A stretch of 64,000 nt of DNA, taken from positions 582,434 through 646,433 of the forward strand of contig NW_020312007.1 in assembly GCF_003144115.1 (NCBI RefSeq), written 5' to 3'. Under the pieces are notes generated by a model. It was not told where the DNA came from, made no database searches, and saw only the letters and a list, made by a program, of their open reading frames with translations. This document shows positions 42,015-53,228 of the stretch, piece after piece. Each line of letters begins with the position of its first letter. Within the stretch, counting starts at the first letter, position 1. The stretch comes from Tilletiopsis washingtonensis. Its lineage: Eukaryota > Basidiomycota > Exobasidiomycetes > Entylomatales. Position numbers and translations under genes: made by a program.

Positions 42015-45000
42015 ATGACGGGCGCGCCGCTGCAGAGCCTGCAGCCGGCGCAGACGCCGATGCGGCCCTCGGCCGTCAGCTCGCTGCTCAAGACGCCGGC
42101 GCGCACGCCTGGCGGCGGCCTCGAGCAGACGAGCTGCACGCCCGTCATCGACATTGCCCGCCTCGAGGCGGCCAAGGAGAACATCACGCGCTCGGCGGCG
42201 GGCCGCAGCGCCGTCGCTCTCTCCTCGACGCTTGCGCTGCCGCCGTCGGAGCGTGCGCGGGCGCTGTCTGAGCGCGCCGTCGAGTTCGAGCTCGAGTGCT
42301 CCAGCGCCACGGCGTCCGGCACCGAGGTCGACGACCCGCTCGAGCCGTGGACGCGCTACGTGCAGTGGGCGCTCGACTCGTATCCGGCGCACGCGCCGCG
42401 CCTTGTGCAGCTGCTCGAGCGCGCCACGCGTGCCTTCAAGGGCCACACTCGCTACGCCCAGGACGTGCGCTACCTGCGCCTCTGGGTGCAGTACGCACGC
42501 GTCTGCGACAAGCCGCAGCACATCTTCCAGTTCCTGCTCGCGCAGGAGATCGGCACGGCGCTGGCAGCGCTGTACGAGGAGCTGGCGCTGGTGCTGGAGA
42601 ACGTCGGCAGGTGAGTTTCTGTGGCTGGCACGCTTCTGCTGCGCTGCTGACAGCCCTTTTTAGCTACGACCAGGCCGACAGCACCTACAAGCTCGGCATT
42701 GCCCGCAGCGCTGAGCCCGTCGACCGCATCCGGCGCAAGTACCGCGAGTTTCAGGCGCGCGTCACCGCATCAACAGCGATGGACGCCGCTGCCGGTGAAG
42801 CGCCGCCCTTCCGCGCCATTCTGGCCGCTGCTATGGCCTCGGCCGACCGCTCGACCCTTGGCGAGCGTGTGCAGAGCAACGGGCGCTCAGCCGGCGTCGG
42901 GCCTAGCAGGTCCGCAAACGTCGTGCGGGGCCTTGGCGGCAACGCCGGACTCGCAGGCTCGCGGCTCATGCCTGCACAGAACAACGGACGGAAGCTGGAC
43001 GTGTTCCGCGATGACGACATCGTCAGCGCCGGTGGTGGTCCAGCTGGCTGGGACGAGCTGGGATCGCAGGCTGTGCGCGGCCAGGAGGCGACTGGCTCGA
43101 CGGCGCGTCCATGGAAGGGCGAGGTGCTGCCGCAGCGCGCGCCCAAGCGCCCCCTTGCTATGCCGACACCATCGCGCGACGAGGGCCGCGCTCTCGCCGT
43201 CTTCAAGGACAGCGACGAGGAAGACACGCCTCCGCGGAAAGCTGCCGTCGCGAAGGGCCTCTTTGCGGAGAGCGAGGAGGACAAGGCTGCGCAGCGGTTG
43301 CGTGACGATCCTCTGGCCTTCTACGGAGCGGACACAAAACGCAGTCTCACCGAGGCGGAAGTGCGAGCTGCGCGAGGCGCAGCACGCTCGGCAGTGCCTT
43401 CGCGCTCACGCCGCGAAGCCGCGCCTGCCGCTGCCGCTTCGAAGGCCCCGACTGGCAAGCGCGAGGAGCGCCTCAAGCTGCCCGTGCACATGATGTACAG
43501 GCTCGCGCACGTCGACGCCTACTCGACACCACCTGCAGGCGTCGACGCCGGCGAGATGTCGGTCGAAGAGCTGATCGCGCTGCAACGAGGCATCGAGCTG
43601 GACGTGCACAAGGATCCGTGGGCGCATCTCAACGACTTCATCGGCGTGTGGCTTCCTCGGCCTCTCGAGGAGCCTGAGGTTGAGCAAGACGCCTTCGACG
43701 ACGATGTTGAGATGGAGGTGGACGAGACGCAGGAGTCGCTGCAAACCGCAGGTCCCGCCTCGCCACCAGCCGTCGCGCAAGCTGTATACGATTCACCAGA
43801 GGCAAAGCGACCTGCCTCGCCGCCAGCTGCCCCGTCTCCGCGCGCTGCCCCGCCGCCGTCCGCATTTGCCGCCGAAGAGGACAGCGACGAAGAGCCAGCA
43901 CCACGAGTGCGGCGACAGGGAGGCCGACGGATGGGCGAGCCGACGGTCACCATGGTCACGGCGGCTGCGCTCGCCGAGGTCAATGGCTACTTCAACGAGG
44001 ACGAGTCAAGCGACAGCGACGACTCCACCGACGAGGACGACGAGGACGAGGATGAGCTCCTGCCGCTGGCGCATCGTGCGCCTGCAAGCATGCTCTCGGG
44101 CTCTCGTGATGTGCCGCCGACACCGACGCCGATGGCACGCCACGTTCCGGCTCCCGCCATGCAGGCTCTGGCACCGGCAGCTGCGCCGGAGCAAGTTGCA
44201 GCACCGCAGCCTTCTTTCGCGCCCGCAGCAGTGCCTGCGACACCAGCCAAGAGCGCGTTCGGCGCCAGCTCCGGCGCGGTGCGCAAGCCGCTCGCTGCTG
44301 TGCCACGTCTCGAGACCGAGATCGCTGCGTCCCGCGCCCAGCGTGTCGACCCTGGCGCCTTTGCCGAGGAGGACGAGGAGTCGGAGTCGGACGGAGAGGC
44401 CGAGGCTGAGCTCGACGGCAACGGCAACCCGCTGCACGAGCACATGTTTCACAACCTCACGCGCGTCACCGAGGTCACGGAGATGACGCGCTTCACGATG
44501 GCCAACCGTACGCCCGGCCACACCACCAGTCGCACGCGCGACAGCAGACGCTCGCAGATCGACTCTCGCATCCTCGAGGCCGCAGAGGACAGCGTGCTGC
44601 GCGAGCAGGTCGGGGGCGACATGCTCCTGCTGGACCGCAGCGCCGCCGCTCCGGCCGACATCGACCGCTCGTGGGCAAGCAGCAGCGGGCAGGAGGGTGA
44701 GGGCGAGCTCAGTGGCTCGCTCGACTGGGACCGGCAAAAGAGTGACCTGTCGAAAGGCTACACCATTGCACGGGCGGCCGACGACCAGACGGGCCGGCTG
44801 GGCCACCAGCGCCTGGGAGAGACGCTCATTCTCAAGGAGGACGAGGACGAAGACAGCATCAGCGTGGTGCAGCCAGCATCGCCTGCGCTGCAGGCCGCTG
44901 CAATCCCAAATCCCTGCTCTCCTTGCGATCCGGACGTCATCTCCGCCATCCTAGCCGGCCTCGAGCTGCCACTGGAGAGCTCGCCGGACTTCGTCGACCT

Positions 45001-46249
45001 CTCGTCTCAGCCTGCAGAGGGTCGCCTGGCTGCGCTGCGCAAGCGGTCGAAGGCGCACATGCGCCGCTCGACAGCATCGTCTGGAGCATCGTCGTCGACC
45101 AAGGAGTGGAAGGTCGACATCGATGGCCACCCGTTCCTTGTGCGCGCCCTCCTCGGCGAAGGCGGCTTTGGCTCCGTCTTCCTTGCGGAGGACGTGACTG
45201 GCTGCGCGCCGCCGAAGCGCAAGGCCATCGGCGGCGTTATGGGCGACTCATCCTTCTCGAACGGCCTCGCCGACCTGTCCATCGACTCTGAGGCCGAGGA
45301 GGACGAGGAGGAGGCGGAGCGCAAGCGGCTCGTCGCCGTCAAGGTCGAGTCGCCGCCGAACCGCTGGGAGTTCTACATCCTCGGCCAGCTGCGCGCCCGT
45401 CTCGATGCTGCGACGCTGAGCTCGATCATCAGCGCGCGCCGCTTCTACACCTACGCCGATGAGTCCTTCTTGCTGCTCGAGTACGCGGAGAAGGGCACGC
45501 TGCTCGATGTAGTCAACACTGCGGCCTCCGCCGGTGTTGCCAGCGCGAGCCTGGCAGCCGGCGGCAGCGGCGGGGGCCAGACGGGTGTCGACGAGGTGCT
45601 CGCAATCTTCTTCACCATCGAGCTGATGCGCCTGGTCGATGCGCTGCACTCGGCCGGGTTCATCCACGGCGACCTCAAGATCGACAACTGCCTGCTGCGT
45701 CTCGACGAAGCGCCGAGCGGGCAGACGTGGAGCAACGCCTACGCACGCGATGGCTCGGCGGGCTGGGCGTCCAAGGGCATCACGCTGATTGACTTTGGCC
45801 GCGCCATCGACGTGACGCGCATGCCCGCCGGGCAGGGCTTCGTTGCCGACTGGAACGCAGACGAGCGCGACTGTCCCGAGATGCGCGAGGGCCGGGCGTG
45901 GACGTACCAGCCGGACTACTTCGGCGTCGCGTCCGTCGCCTACTGCCTGCTCTTCGGCCGCTACATCGAGACGGCCGCCACGACGGGCGAGGACGGCCGC
46001 ACGCGCTACCGCATTGCCCAGCCGCTGCGCCGCTACTGGCAGGTGGACCTCTGGGGCCGCCTCTTCGATGTTCTCCTCAACCCGGTGTCTGTCCGTGCCG
46101 ACGGCGCACTGCCCATCACCGACGAGCTGCGCGAGATCCGCGCCGACATGGAGGATTGGCTCGAGATCAACTGCGGCAAGGGCGGCCGCCATCTCAAGGG
46201 CTCGCTGCGCAAGCTCGAGGTCGCCGCGATGGCACGCTCGCTCGCGTAG
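42015..46249 (+). CDS. BUB1: BUB1 spindle checkpoint kinase, MadBub type
   Basis: A kinetochore-bound spindle assembly checkpoint kinase that recruits checkpoint proteins and phosphorylates histone H2A. Exon 1 (42015-42610) and exon 2 (42664-46249), with a 53-nt intron, give 1393 aa. In order: a KEN box at 54-56 (AAKENIT); the TPR-like Mad3/BUB1 homology region at about 75-220 (DPLEPWTRYVQWALDSYP, FLLAQEIGTALAALYEELA); a GLEBS-like Bub3-binding motif near 468-500 (HMMYRLA... MSVEELIALQRG); a CD1-like Mad1-binding motif near 625-645 (TVTMVTAAALAEVNGYF); and a C-terminal kinase at about 1016-1393. The kinase is intact: GEGGFGSVF, VAVKVE, HGDLKIDNCLL and LIDFGRAID. Having both an N-terminal KEN box (a Mad3/BubR1 feature) and an active-looking kinase suggests an unduplicated MadBub protein. 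Confidence 0.94.
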
Positions 46250-46336
46250 ACTGCTCGCCTCCTTCACCTCTCTCACGACCCTCATGATTGGCTCACGCTC
46301 TAGACTCCCACTTATTTCAAATTACAACGCTGCCGC

Positions 46337-47694
46337 TCAGTCCCTGGCCACGCGCAGCACGATCTTGCCGCTGTTCTGGTTGGCCTCCATCATGTCGTGC
46401 GCCTCCTTGACCTGCGCGAGGTCGAAGACCTGGCAGAAGGAGTCAATGAGCTGCGCAGGCCAAGCGTCTGTCGTGGCAGACACCCACCTTGTGGATCACG
46501 ATGCGGTGCTTGTTGTCCTGCTCCGCCTTGACGAGCGCATCGATGATGCCCTGCTTCTGCAGCTCCTGCAACAGACGCCCCTGATACTCGAGGTCGCGCG
46601 AGCGCAGCGTCGAGCCCGTGATGCGCAGGCGCTTCATCAGGATCGGCGCCAGGCTCGTGTCATCCACCTTGACGCCGCCCATGAAGCCTGTCCAGTAGCA
46701 TGAGCAGAAGAGCTGCGCAGCGGCATGGGAAGGACTCACCCTGCATCGACATACGGCCGTCGCGCTTGAGCGAGGCGAGATTTTGGGCAAAGTAAGAGGC
46801 GCCGAGGAACTGTTACGCGGCGACGATTAGTACAGCGATGAGGCAGCCCCGTGGCAGACGCTCACGTCCAGGATCACGTCCACGCCGCCATCACCAGTGA
46901 GGCTCTTGAGCTGCGGTGCAGGTGATGAGCAGTCGTTAGCGCATGGCATCACCCGAGCAGCTCACCTTCTCCGCCCAGTCGCCGTCCTTGTAGTTGATGC
47001 CGTCGGTGGCGCCGACGCTCTTGCACGTCTCGATCTTCTCCGGCGAGCCGGCAGTGACGTAGATGTTGCGTGCGCCGTGACGCCGCGCCAGCTGCACGGC
47101 CGCCAGACCGACGGAGCTGGCGCCGGCGTGAACGAGCACATCTTCGCCCTTCTTGAGGTCGTTGAGCCAGAAAAGCGCCTGGTAGGCGGTGAGCCAGCTG
47201 CAGTCGGAACGATGAGCAAGGTAGTGTGAGAGCGCGAAGAGTGCACTGACACTTCAGGCACAGCTGCACACTCTTCGAACGAGAGCTCCGCAGGCTTCTG
47301 CAGCAGCATCGATGCAGGCGCGGCGACATACTCGGCGTAGCAGCCGCCGACCGTCAGGCCAAAGACCCTGAGCGCGGGTCCTCGGTCAATCAGAGCGCAA
47401 GGCAGCGCGGCTCGAGTCTGCTCACTCGTCGCCGACCTTGGGTCCGTCGCTTGCGTTGCTGGCGACGACCTTGCCGGCATACTCGACACCCATGATGCCG
47501 TTGGAGTGCGCCGGCACGGGGTACTGGCCCTCGCGCTCGAGGCAGTCCATGCGGTTGACGCCGGCGGTGAGGACGCGCACGAGCACCTCGCCGTCGCGCA
47601 GCTGCGGCACGTCGACGTCGTCGAGGAAGAGCTTGTCCGACGCGCCCTTGCCGCCGCGCACCTGCACGGCCTTCATCGTCTTGGGCACGGACAT
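46337..47694 (-). CDS. PIG3-type NAD(P)H:quinone oxidoreductase (zinc-free MDR family)
   Basis: A medium-chain dehydrogenase/reductase resembling TP53I3/PIG3 and bacterial Qor, which reduce quinones with NADPH in the cytosol. Seven exons, 47694-47426, 47367-47251, 47197-46966, 46910-46866, 46809-46740, 46687-46488 and 46450-46337, give 348 aa. Landmarks are MKAVQV, AGVNRMDCLEREGQYP, GVEYAGKV, PEVWLTAYQALFWL, the NADPH-binding HAGASSVGLAAVQLAR, VGATDGINY and a family-type end GKIVLRVARD. No structural zinc cysteines are present, as expected for this subfamily. The last intron is only 37 nt and the second uses a GTCAGT donor; both are needed to hold the conserved frame. It is convergent with BUB1 (stops 87 nt apart) and divergent from the bZIP gene. 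Confidence 0.9.
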
Positions 47695-48005
47695 GTTGAG
47701 GGTGTGGTGGAGTGCGGGCAAGGAGCGTAGGTGCGAGAGTTGCACCGGCGGCTGCTGGGCCGGCGGCTCTGCGGCACTGAGTGGAGGCGTGGGAGCAGTC
47801 CGGAGCGGACACGTGCTGCCGCCCCGATGCCGGGCTCGCGACTCCTCTGCCAGCTCAAGGCGCGCCGGCGGTTTGCTCCGCCCGGCTGGCAGGCGTGCGA
47901 ACAGCTCGTCACTCCGCTCTCCCACCACCGCCACCTGCACTGCCTGTGCATCGAGCACCACCTCACCCACCTCTGCACTCAGCACCCCCTACTTCTGCGC
48001 ACGCC
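47695..48005. promoter_or_regulatory. Divergent promoter region, quinone oxidoreductase / bZIP factor
   Basis: A 311-nt gap between divergent starts with CACC-rich leader before the bZIP ATG. No specific site was identified. The arrangement would allow co-regulation of a redox enzyme and a bZIP regulator. Confidence 0.4.
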
Positions 48006-49124
48006 ATGTCGCCGTCGCCTCGCAGCGACGAGGCGCCGTCCGAAGGCGCCACGTCGCCGCGCCAGCAGCGCTCGCGCAACGCGGCCGCACAGGCCGCGCT
48101 GCGGCTGCGGCGCAAGCAGCACACCGACGAGCTGGCGCACCGCGTCGCCACGCTCGAGGCCGACTTTGACGCCGAGCGCCAGCTGACGCGCGCGCTGCAA
48201 CGCCAGCTTGCCGCCGCCGAGGCCCAGCTGGCCGTGTGGCGCGCCGCCGTGGGCGCCGGCGAGGGGCTCGAGCAGGCTGCCGTGCGCGAGCGCGAGCGTC
48301 GCGAGTGCCTGGCCGATGGCTTGCTCGACATTCGGCGGCAGGTTGATGCGCTGCTAGCGGGCGCAGGCACGCGCAAGGCGCCGGCAGACGCTGGGCAGCC
48401 GAGCGATGGCGCCGCCTCGCCGCAGGTCGCCTGGCCGCCTCTCTCGGTCGACTACAGCGCCATGGCTGCTCCCGCAGGCGCCAACAAGCGGCGTCGCAGC
48501 GGTGACCCTACGAACGCTGCGCCGCTGCTTAGCGCACAAGCCTCTCGGCCTGCGCAAATCGTATCGCAGACCTACGGAACGAGCAGCTCGCAAAGCGAAG
48601 CCTCGTCTTCCCGCTCCGCGCTCGATGCAGACGACATGGCCTATCTCGACGCGCTGCCAGAGGTGCAAGCGCAAGCCATGCTCTCCGATGCCGATCTCTG
48701 GATGTCGGCAGCAGCGATGACGGGAGTCTCCGCTCCAGATGCGTCGCTCGCCAGTGTCCCAGCATCTTTCGCGTCCATCTCCTCGCTTCCCGCGCCTGCA
48801 AGCTCCGACTTCGGCTCGGAATTCGCGCCGCACCGCTTCGCAGAGCTGCTTGACAAGCGCAAGTCGATGCCATCGCAAGCACTATCCTCGGCGAGTGTTG
48901 ACCGAAGCCGCGTCGTCCGCCCACCTGCGGAGGAGCTAGGCATCCTAGATGACACCTCTCCTTCTTCCCCCCGCATGCGTCTCAACACCTCAACACCAAC
49001 AGGTATGACAGCGATGAGCCGCGCACAGCTGACGTTGCGGGCGTTTCACGCATCTATGCGACTGTGCCGGCGTGTCGTGTGTGGCAATGAGAGTGTCTTG
49101 TTACCAGTCGCGAAGGGGGTATAG
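48006..49124 (+). CDS. bZIP transcription factor
   Basis: A DNA-binding regulator of the basic leucine-zipper class, presumably nuclear. The single-exon reading gives 372 aa. The basic region RSRNAAAQAALRLRRKQ (residues ~22-38) keeps the Asn, Ala and Arg positions of fungal bZIPs (N..AQ.A.R.RR). It runs into a coiled coil with heptad leucines (LAHRVATLEADFD...LTRALQRQLAAAEAQLA, to about 82) and a second helical stretch to about 120. The remainder is Ser/Ala-rich with a basic patch NKRRRSGD that may aid nuclear import. An optional 107-nt intron (donor GTATGA near 49003, acceptor CCAG near 49109) is in phase and would remove about 36 residues while keeping the same stop, so the C-terminus is uncertain. 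Its stop lies 17 nt from that of the convergent TOK1 gene. Confidence 0.85.
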   Translation: MSPSPRSDEAPSEGATSPRQQRSRNAAAQAALRLRRKQHTDELAHRVATLEADFDAERQLTRALQRQLAAAEAQLAVWRAAVGAGEGLEQAAVRERERRECLADGLLDIRRQVDALLAGAGTRKAPADAGQPSDGAASPQVAWPPLSVDYSAMAAPAGANKRRRSGDPTNAAPLLSAQASRPAQIVSQTYGTSSSQSEASSSRSALDADDMAYLDALPEVQAQAMLSDADLWMSAAAMTGVSAPDASLASVPASFASISSLPAPASSDFGSEFAPHRFAELLDKRKSMPSQALSSASVDRSRVVRPPAEELGILDDTSPSSPRMRLNTSTPTGMTAMSRAQLTLRAFHASMRLCRRVVCGNESVLLPVAKGV

Positions 49125-49141
49125 ATACAGTGTGGTGCGGC

Positions 49142-52100
49142 TCAGCTTGCGTTTGCTTCTCCAATTCGCTCGAGAGGCGCAGCGTCCTCGGTGCTTGCCT
49201 CGTGAGCATCCTGACTTGGCTCTGGTTGGTCCTCGGCGCGCTGCGCCGCATCGCGTCGCAGCTCGTGCAGCTCGGCTAGGTGCTCTCCCAGCGACGACGC
49301 CACGGCCAGGAGCTCATGCAGGTGCTCCTCCAGCGCAAAGACCTCGATGAACGCTTCGACGGCATCCTCCAGCACGCCCTCGCCCTCGGCCGCCTGTCGC
49401 AGCGCGGCCTTTTCGTCCTCGCGGATGCGCGTGCGTCCCTCGGGATGGTCGTTGCGGCGCTGCCGCAGCCGGCCCTCGACATTCCACAGCGAGGCGGATG
49501 CCTCGGGCGATGCGCGCGAGATGTGCTTGCGCAGACTCTCGCGCATCATGTGCGAGGCCAGCCGATGCACGGTCAGAGCAGAGCGCGCGAGCTCGACCGG
49601 CAGCTCCTCCGGTGCAGTGGTGCTCTCTCCGATCTCTGAGAGAGCAGGCGACGCGGGTCTGGTGTCGCCTCTGTCGTCCTCAGGCGCGTCGGGCGCCAGT
49701 CGTTGGTCCGGCGATGGTGACCGCTTGGCATCGCCTGTAGGCATTGCGGCTCAGTACATTCCAGAGACAAAGCCGCACCGCACTCACCAGCCTGAGCCGG
49801 CGCGCTCTCGTCGGCTGCGTCCGGTGCCGGCGGACCGGGCTTCTTCCGCTTGAGCCAGTTGCGCACAGTCATGCTGAAGCTGGTCGGCTTGAGGCTGCGC
49901 TTGCGGCCGCGCCGCAGCGCCACGTTGCTCCATGCATCAGTGAGCACGGCGAAGAGCACAGTGAGGATGCCCTGCGAGCGAGGTCAGCCCGTGCATTCAT
50001 CAAGCGAAGCAGACTAGGCGGACAGCCACGCACGATGCCCACGAGCGACCATACGATGAAGAAAGCCCTGCGATCGCATGGTCAGCGGCAGAGCCTAGGT
50101 CGACCTTCGCGGCAGACACACCTTCCAGCGGGCGTCCGAGGAGCGAAGTCTCTGTGGACGTCTCTTTGTCAGCGGCATAACGTTAGCAGCTGCAGCCCGC
50201 AACTGACCCATATCCTCTGCGGGAGGCGGCGTCAGCGATCAGTGCATCACGGCCTCGCGCAGCACGCAACTCACATCGTCGAGCTGAACACGAACGCGAA
50301 GTACAGACTGTCGAAGAACGACCAGCTCTCGATGGCCGAGAAGACGGCTGCACCGACGAGCCAGAAGGCGACGAAGAGGCTGGCACTGCCGAGCAGCTTG
50401 AGCCAGAACTCGCGCTTCTCGGAGAGCTCGAGGTCGCGCCGGAAGTCCTTCCAGTTCTCATCGAGCTGTCGTCGGCGGTCGCGCAGATAGTCCTCCATCT
50501 CGGCCACTTCCTCCACCATGGTGCGCCCAGTGTCGGGCTCTGCGCCAATCGCAGCGTCTGGCGCGGCCTTCTCGATGTCCACGCTCGGCGGGTCGCTCTC
50601 CAAGTCTTCGGGAGAGTTGCAGCGGGCCTGCTCAAGGACATCTGGCGCCGGACACCGGTCGTCGGTGGCGGTCTTCTCTGTGTCGGTGCGAGGGAGCGCC
50701 AAGCTCGTCGCAGTGAATGCTCGACTGAGCGTGCGGAATGGTGCGAAGCCAGATGTCGGCTGCTGCGGTTCCTGCTGCTGTCTAGCCCCCACCGCCGAAC
50801 GTGCGTCGCCTCGGCCAGCCTTGCGCAGTGCGCGGCCGAGGCGGCGTTGTTCGCGGCGCTGAGCAGAGCGCTCGGCGAGGGCGCTCTTGAACGCCATGCG
50901 CCGTCGCTTGTAGCTGAGCTCGAACTCTTCGAGCATCGTGTCGCGTGCCGTGGCAATGACGATACCGAGCAGCACGATGCCGCCGGGCGCCAAGCAGATG
51001 AGCAGGATCTTGGCTGCGACGGTGTTGGGCAGGATGTCGCCCAGGCCTACAGTCGCGTAGCTCAGAATCGTGAAGTAGACGCTGTCGAGGAAGGGCAGCG
51101 ACGGGTCGTGCGCCAGCGCAAAGAAGAGCGAAGAAAGGCTGAGGTAGCAGAGGAAAAACATGATGACAAGCACGAGGCGGCTCTGCTTGCGTGTCAGGCC
51201 GCTGCCCGACTGGCGGAAGCGTTTTGTCTTGACAAAGTCCCACACAAGAGTAAAGGTGCAGAGGCACGACGCCACTGCGGGCGAGAGCGTCAGTCAGGCC
51301 CGCACAGTGGCGCCCGGGCGCCCGCACCTGTCGCAGCGGCGGTCATCCAGTACGACTCGGCATACGTGAAGCCGTCGTCGACGGCGTGCACCACTCCAAA
51401 GATCGTCAGGGCAACGATGTTGATCGCGTCATGAACGCAGAAGCAGACGATCGCAAGCGTCGTGGCACTGTGAATGTCACATCAGCTCAATCACCGTCAC
51501 AGGGCCGCTCTTACACACCTGCCAGGAGAGAGCCGCTCCAGGAAGCGGCCGACGATCGCAAAGTTGGCTATGACAGCAACCGAGATCGAAATGGCAAGGC
51601 CGACGTCCAGGATCACCGGGTTGCTGCGGTAGGCGACAGGTCTGCGGTCCGGACCGGTGCGCACATACCAGCGACCGGTCTGCAAGGCACTGGGGTCAGC
51701 AGCGAGCGCACAGCAGTGCAGCTAAGACCCTCACGATGCCTGGAATCTCAAGCATGATGCTGAACGGCGCTAGTGCACCCGTGATCAGCGGCGTACGGCG
51801 GTAGGTGTTGATCTGCAGCGTCTCGTCGTGCTCCGTCATGCGTGCAGCCTCGCGCCGCTCGTTCTCACGACGTGCAAGCGACGACGGCAGGAAGCTGGCC
51901 TGGTAGCTTGTGCTGCTCGACATGGCCGTTGTGGTTGATCTGGTATCCCAGCTGTCATCGTCGTCCGTGTCGGCGCTGGCCTCGGGCCCGGCACGCGAGT
52001 CGGGCTGGGTCGATGCGTGGAAGCTGACGGTGCGTTCGACGGGGATCTTGATGGGCGACAGGGCAGGCTTTCGCCTTCTCAGCGGCTTGGCGTAGTCGCG

Positions 52101-52412
52101 CACCAAGACAGCGCCGGTGTCCGAGGCGCTCCTCCTTTCTTCTGAACCCTCATCTCCGATGACTGAGCCCTGCTCGTCCAGCGCATCTGCTGCAGCTTCC
52201 TCCTCGTCTTCCTCGTCGCATGTGAGAGCATGGATGCGCCGCTCTGACATCGGGACAACCTCTTCGTCCGCGTCTCTGGACGAGCGGCTGCCGCTCGCGG
52301 CATCTGGGCGGGCGAGACGTGGTCGTTGCGGCATATTGGGAGCCCTGCCGGAGTGTCGTGTATGGTCGCTAGGCGAGGCTGCCGCCGCCCGTCTCGAGCC
52401 CTCATCTGACAT
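49142..52412 (-). CDS. TOK1: TOK1-type outward-rectifying two-pore potassium channel
   Basis: A plasma-membrane K+ channel with eight membrane segments and two pore loops per subunit. Nine exons, 52412-51735, 51679-51519, 51467-51328, 51274-50275, 50216-50208, 50163-50122, 50067-50034, 49971-49788 and 49734-49142, give 946 aa. Hydrophobic segments begin near residue 205 and in exons 2-4 (PVILDVGLAISISVAVIANF, TLAIVCFCVHDAINIVALTIF, LVLVIMFFLCYLSLSSLFF). Pore 1 reads TVGLGD at 401-406; pore 2 reads TIGYGD at 659-664, continuing DVHRDFAPRTPAGRAFFIVWSLVG as in Tok1. A ~200-residue charged loop separates the pores. Exon 5 is a 9-nt microexon supplying the GYG filter, flanked by 58- and 44-nt introns; the latter has a GTCAGT donor. 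The long cytosolic N- and C-termini are acidic and Ser-rich. Confidence 0.92.
50208..50216 (-). other. TOK1: 9-nt microexon of TOK1 encoding the GYG selectivity filter
   Basis: The exon AGGATATGG completes an Ile codon, gives Gly and Tyr and begins the second Gly codon. Its upstream acceptor is CCCGCAG and its downstream donor GTCAGT. Direct joining of the neighbouring exons stays in frame but changes TIGYGD to TID, which would abolish the second filter. No other splice combination found here restores the TIGYGD motif. Confidence 0.82.
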
Positions 52413-53228
52413 CGCCTTGCTGAGCCCGCACGGCAGCCAGCCGGCAATGTATGGCGTCTACTCCGGGCCGAAAGCTGCGGGCCAGCTCTTCTCCGAGGCC
52501 TGGATCGAGGCTGTGTACCCCGCGCGCACCCCTAGGCGCTCGAGCGCTCGGCCAGGGGCCCGCGCCGCGCGGCGCGGCGGGAGCGGCGGCGAGAGCGTTC
52601 TCGCGAGGCTCCGCTGTCGTGTGCGGCGCAGACGCAGCTTGTTGCGGCGGCAGGATCTGGCTGAAGCAGCCGCGACGGACGCCCTTGCAGTGATGATGAT
52701 GGTGGAGAGACAAGCCGTCGAGGCCCGTTGGTGCGCCCGTGAGCATCGGCCCGTGCGCTGCGCGCTGCCAAAAGCAAATCCGCTCGCCGTGCGCAGACGC
52801 CGGCTGCCATCTTCATGCGACGCTCTTATCGCCCACGGACCCTGACTGCGAGCGTCCTCTCTGTGGTTGTCGAGCACGAGCAGCCTGCAGGTGTCGCTGC
52901 GTTCTGGGAACGACGTTGCCCCCGACGAGCGCCCAGGCGGCAGCCACAGCGAGCTTGGCTCGGTGCCGAGAGGGCGCCTCGAGCTCGAGGCGGCGTGGCT
53001 TGTTTTGCCGCGGCTCGCCGCTGTCTGCTGCACGGGCGCATTCCAGCAGCTGTTCCCGCGCTTCCTTCCCGCGCCAGATCTGTGCTCCCGCTGCTTCTCT
53101 GGGCCCCTCACTCTGCTTCGCTCCGCACCACCACCAGCCGCGACCGCAGCACCCACACCCTCGCTGCACACCCGCCGCCGCTCGCGCCTCTCGGCTCTCG
53201 GCGCACCGCTCAGCCCGCCGCGCAGCGC
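52413..53228. promoter_or_regulatory. Divergent promoter region, TOK1 / CysRS
   Basis: An 816-nt interval between divergent starts. Several open frames run through it, but none has support. C/T- and CAC-rich sequence at the right end looks like a CysRS leader. Confidence 0.4.
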
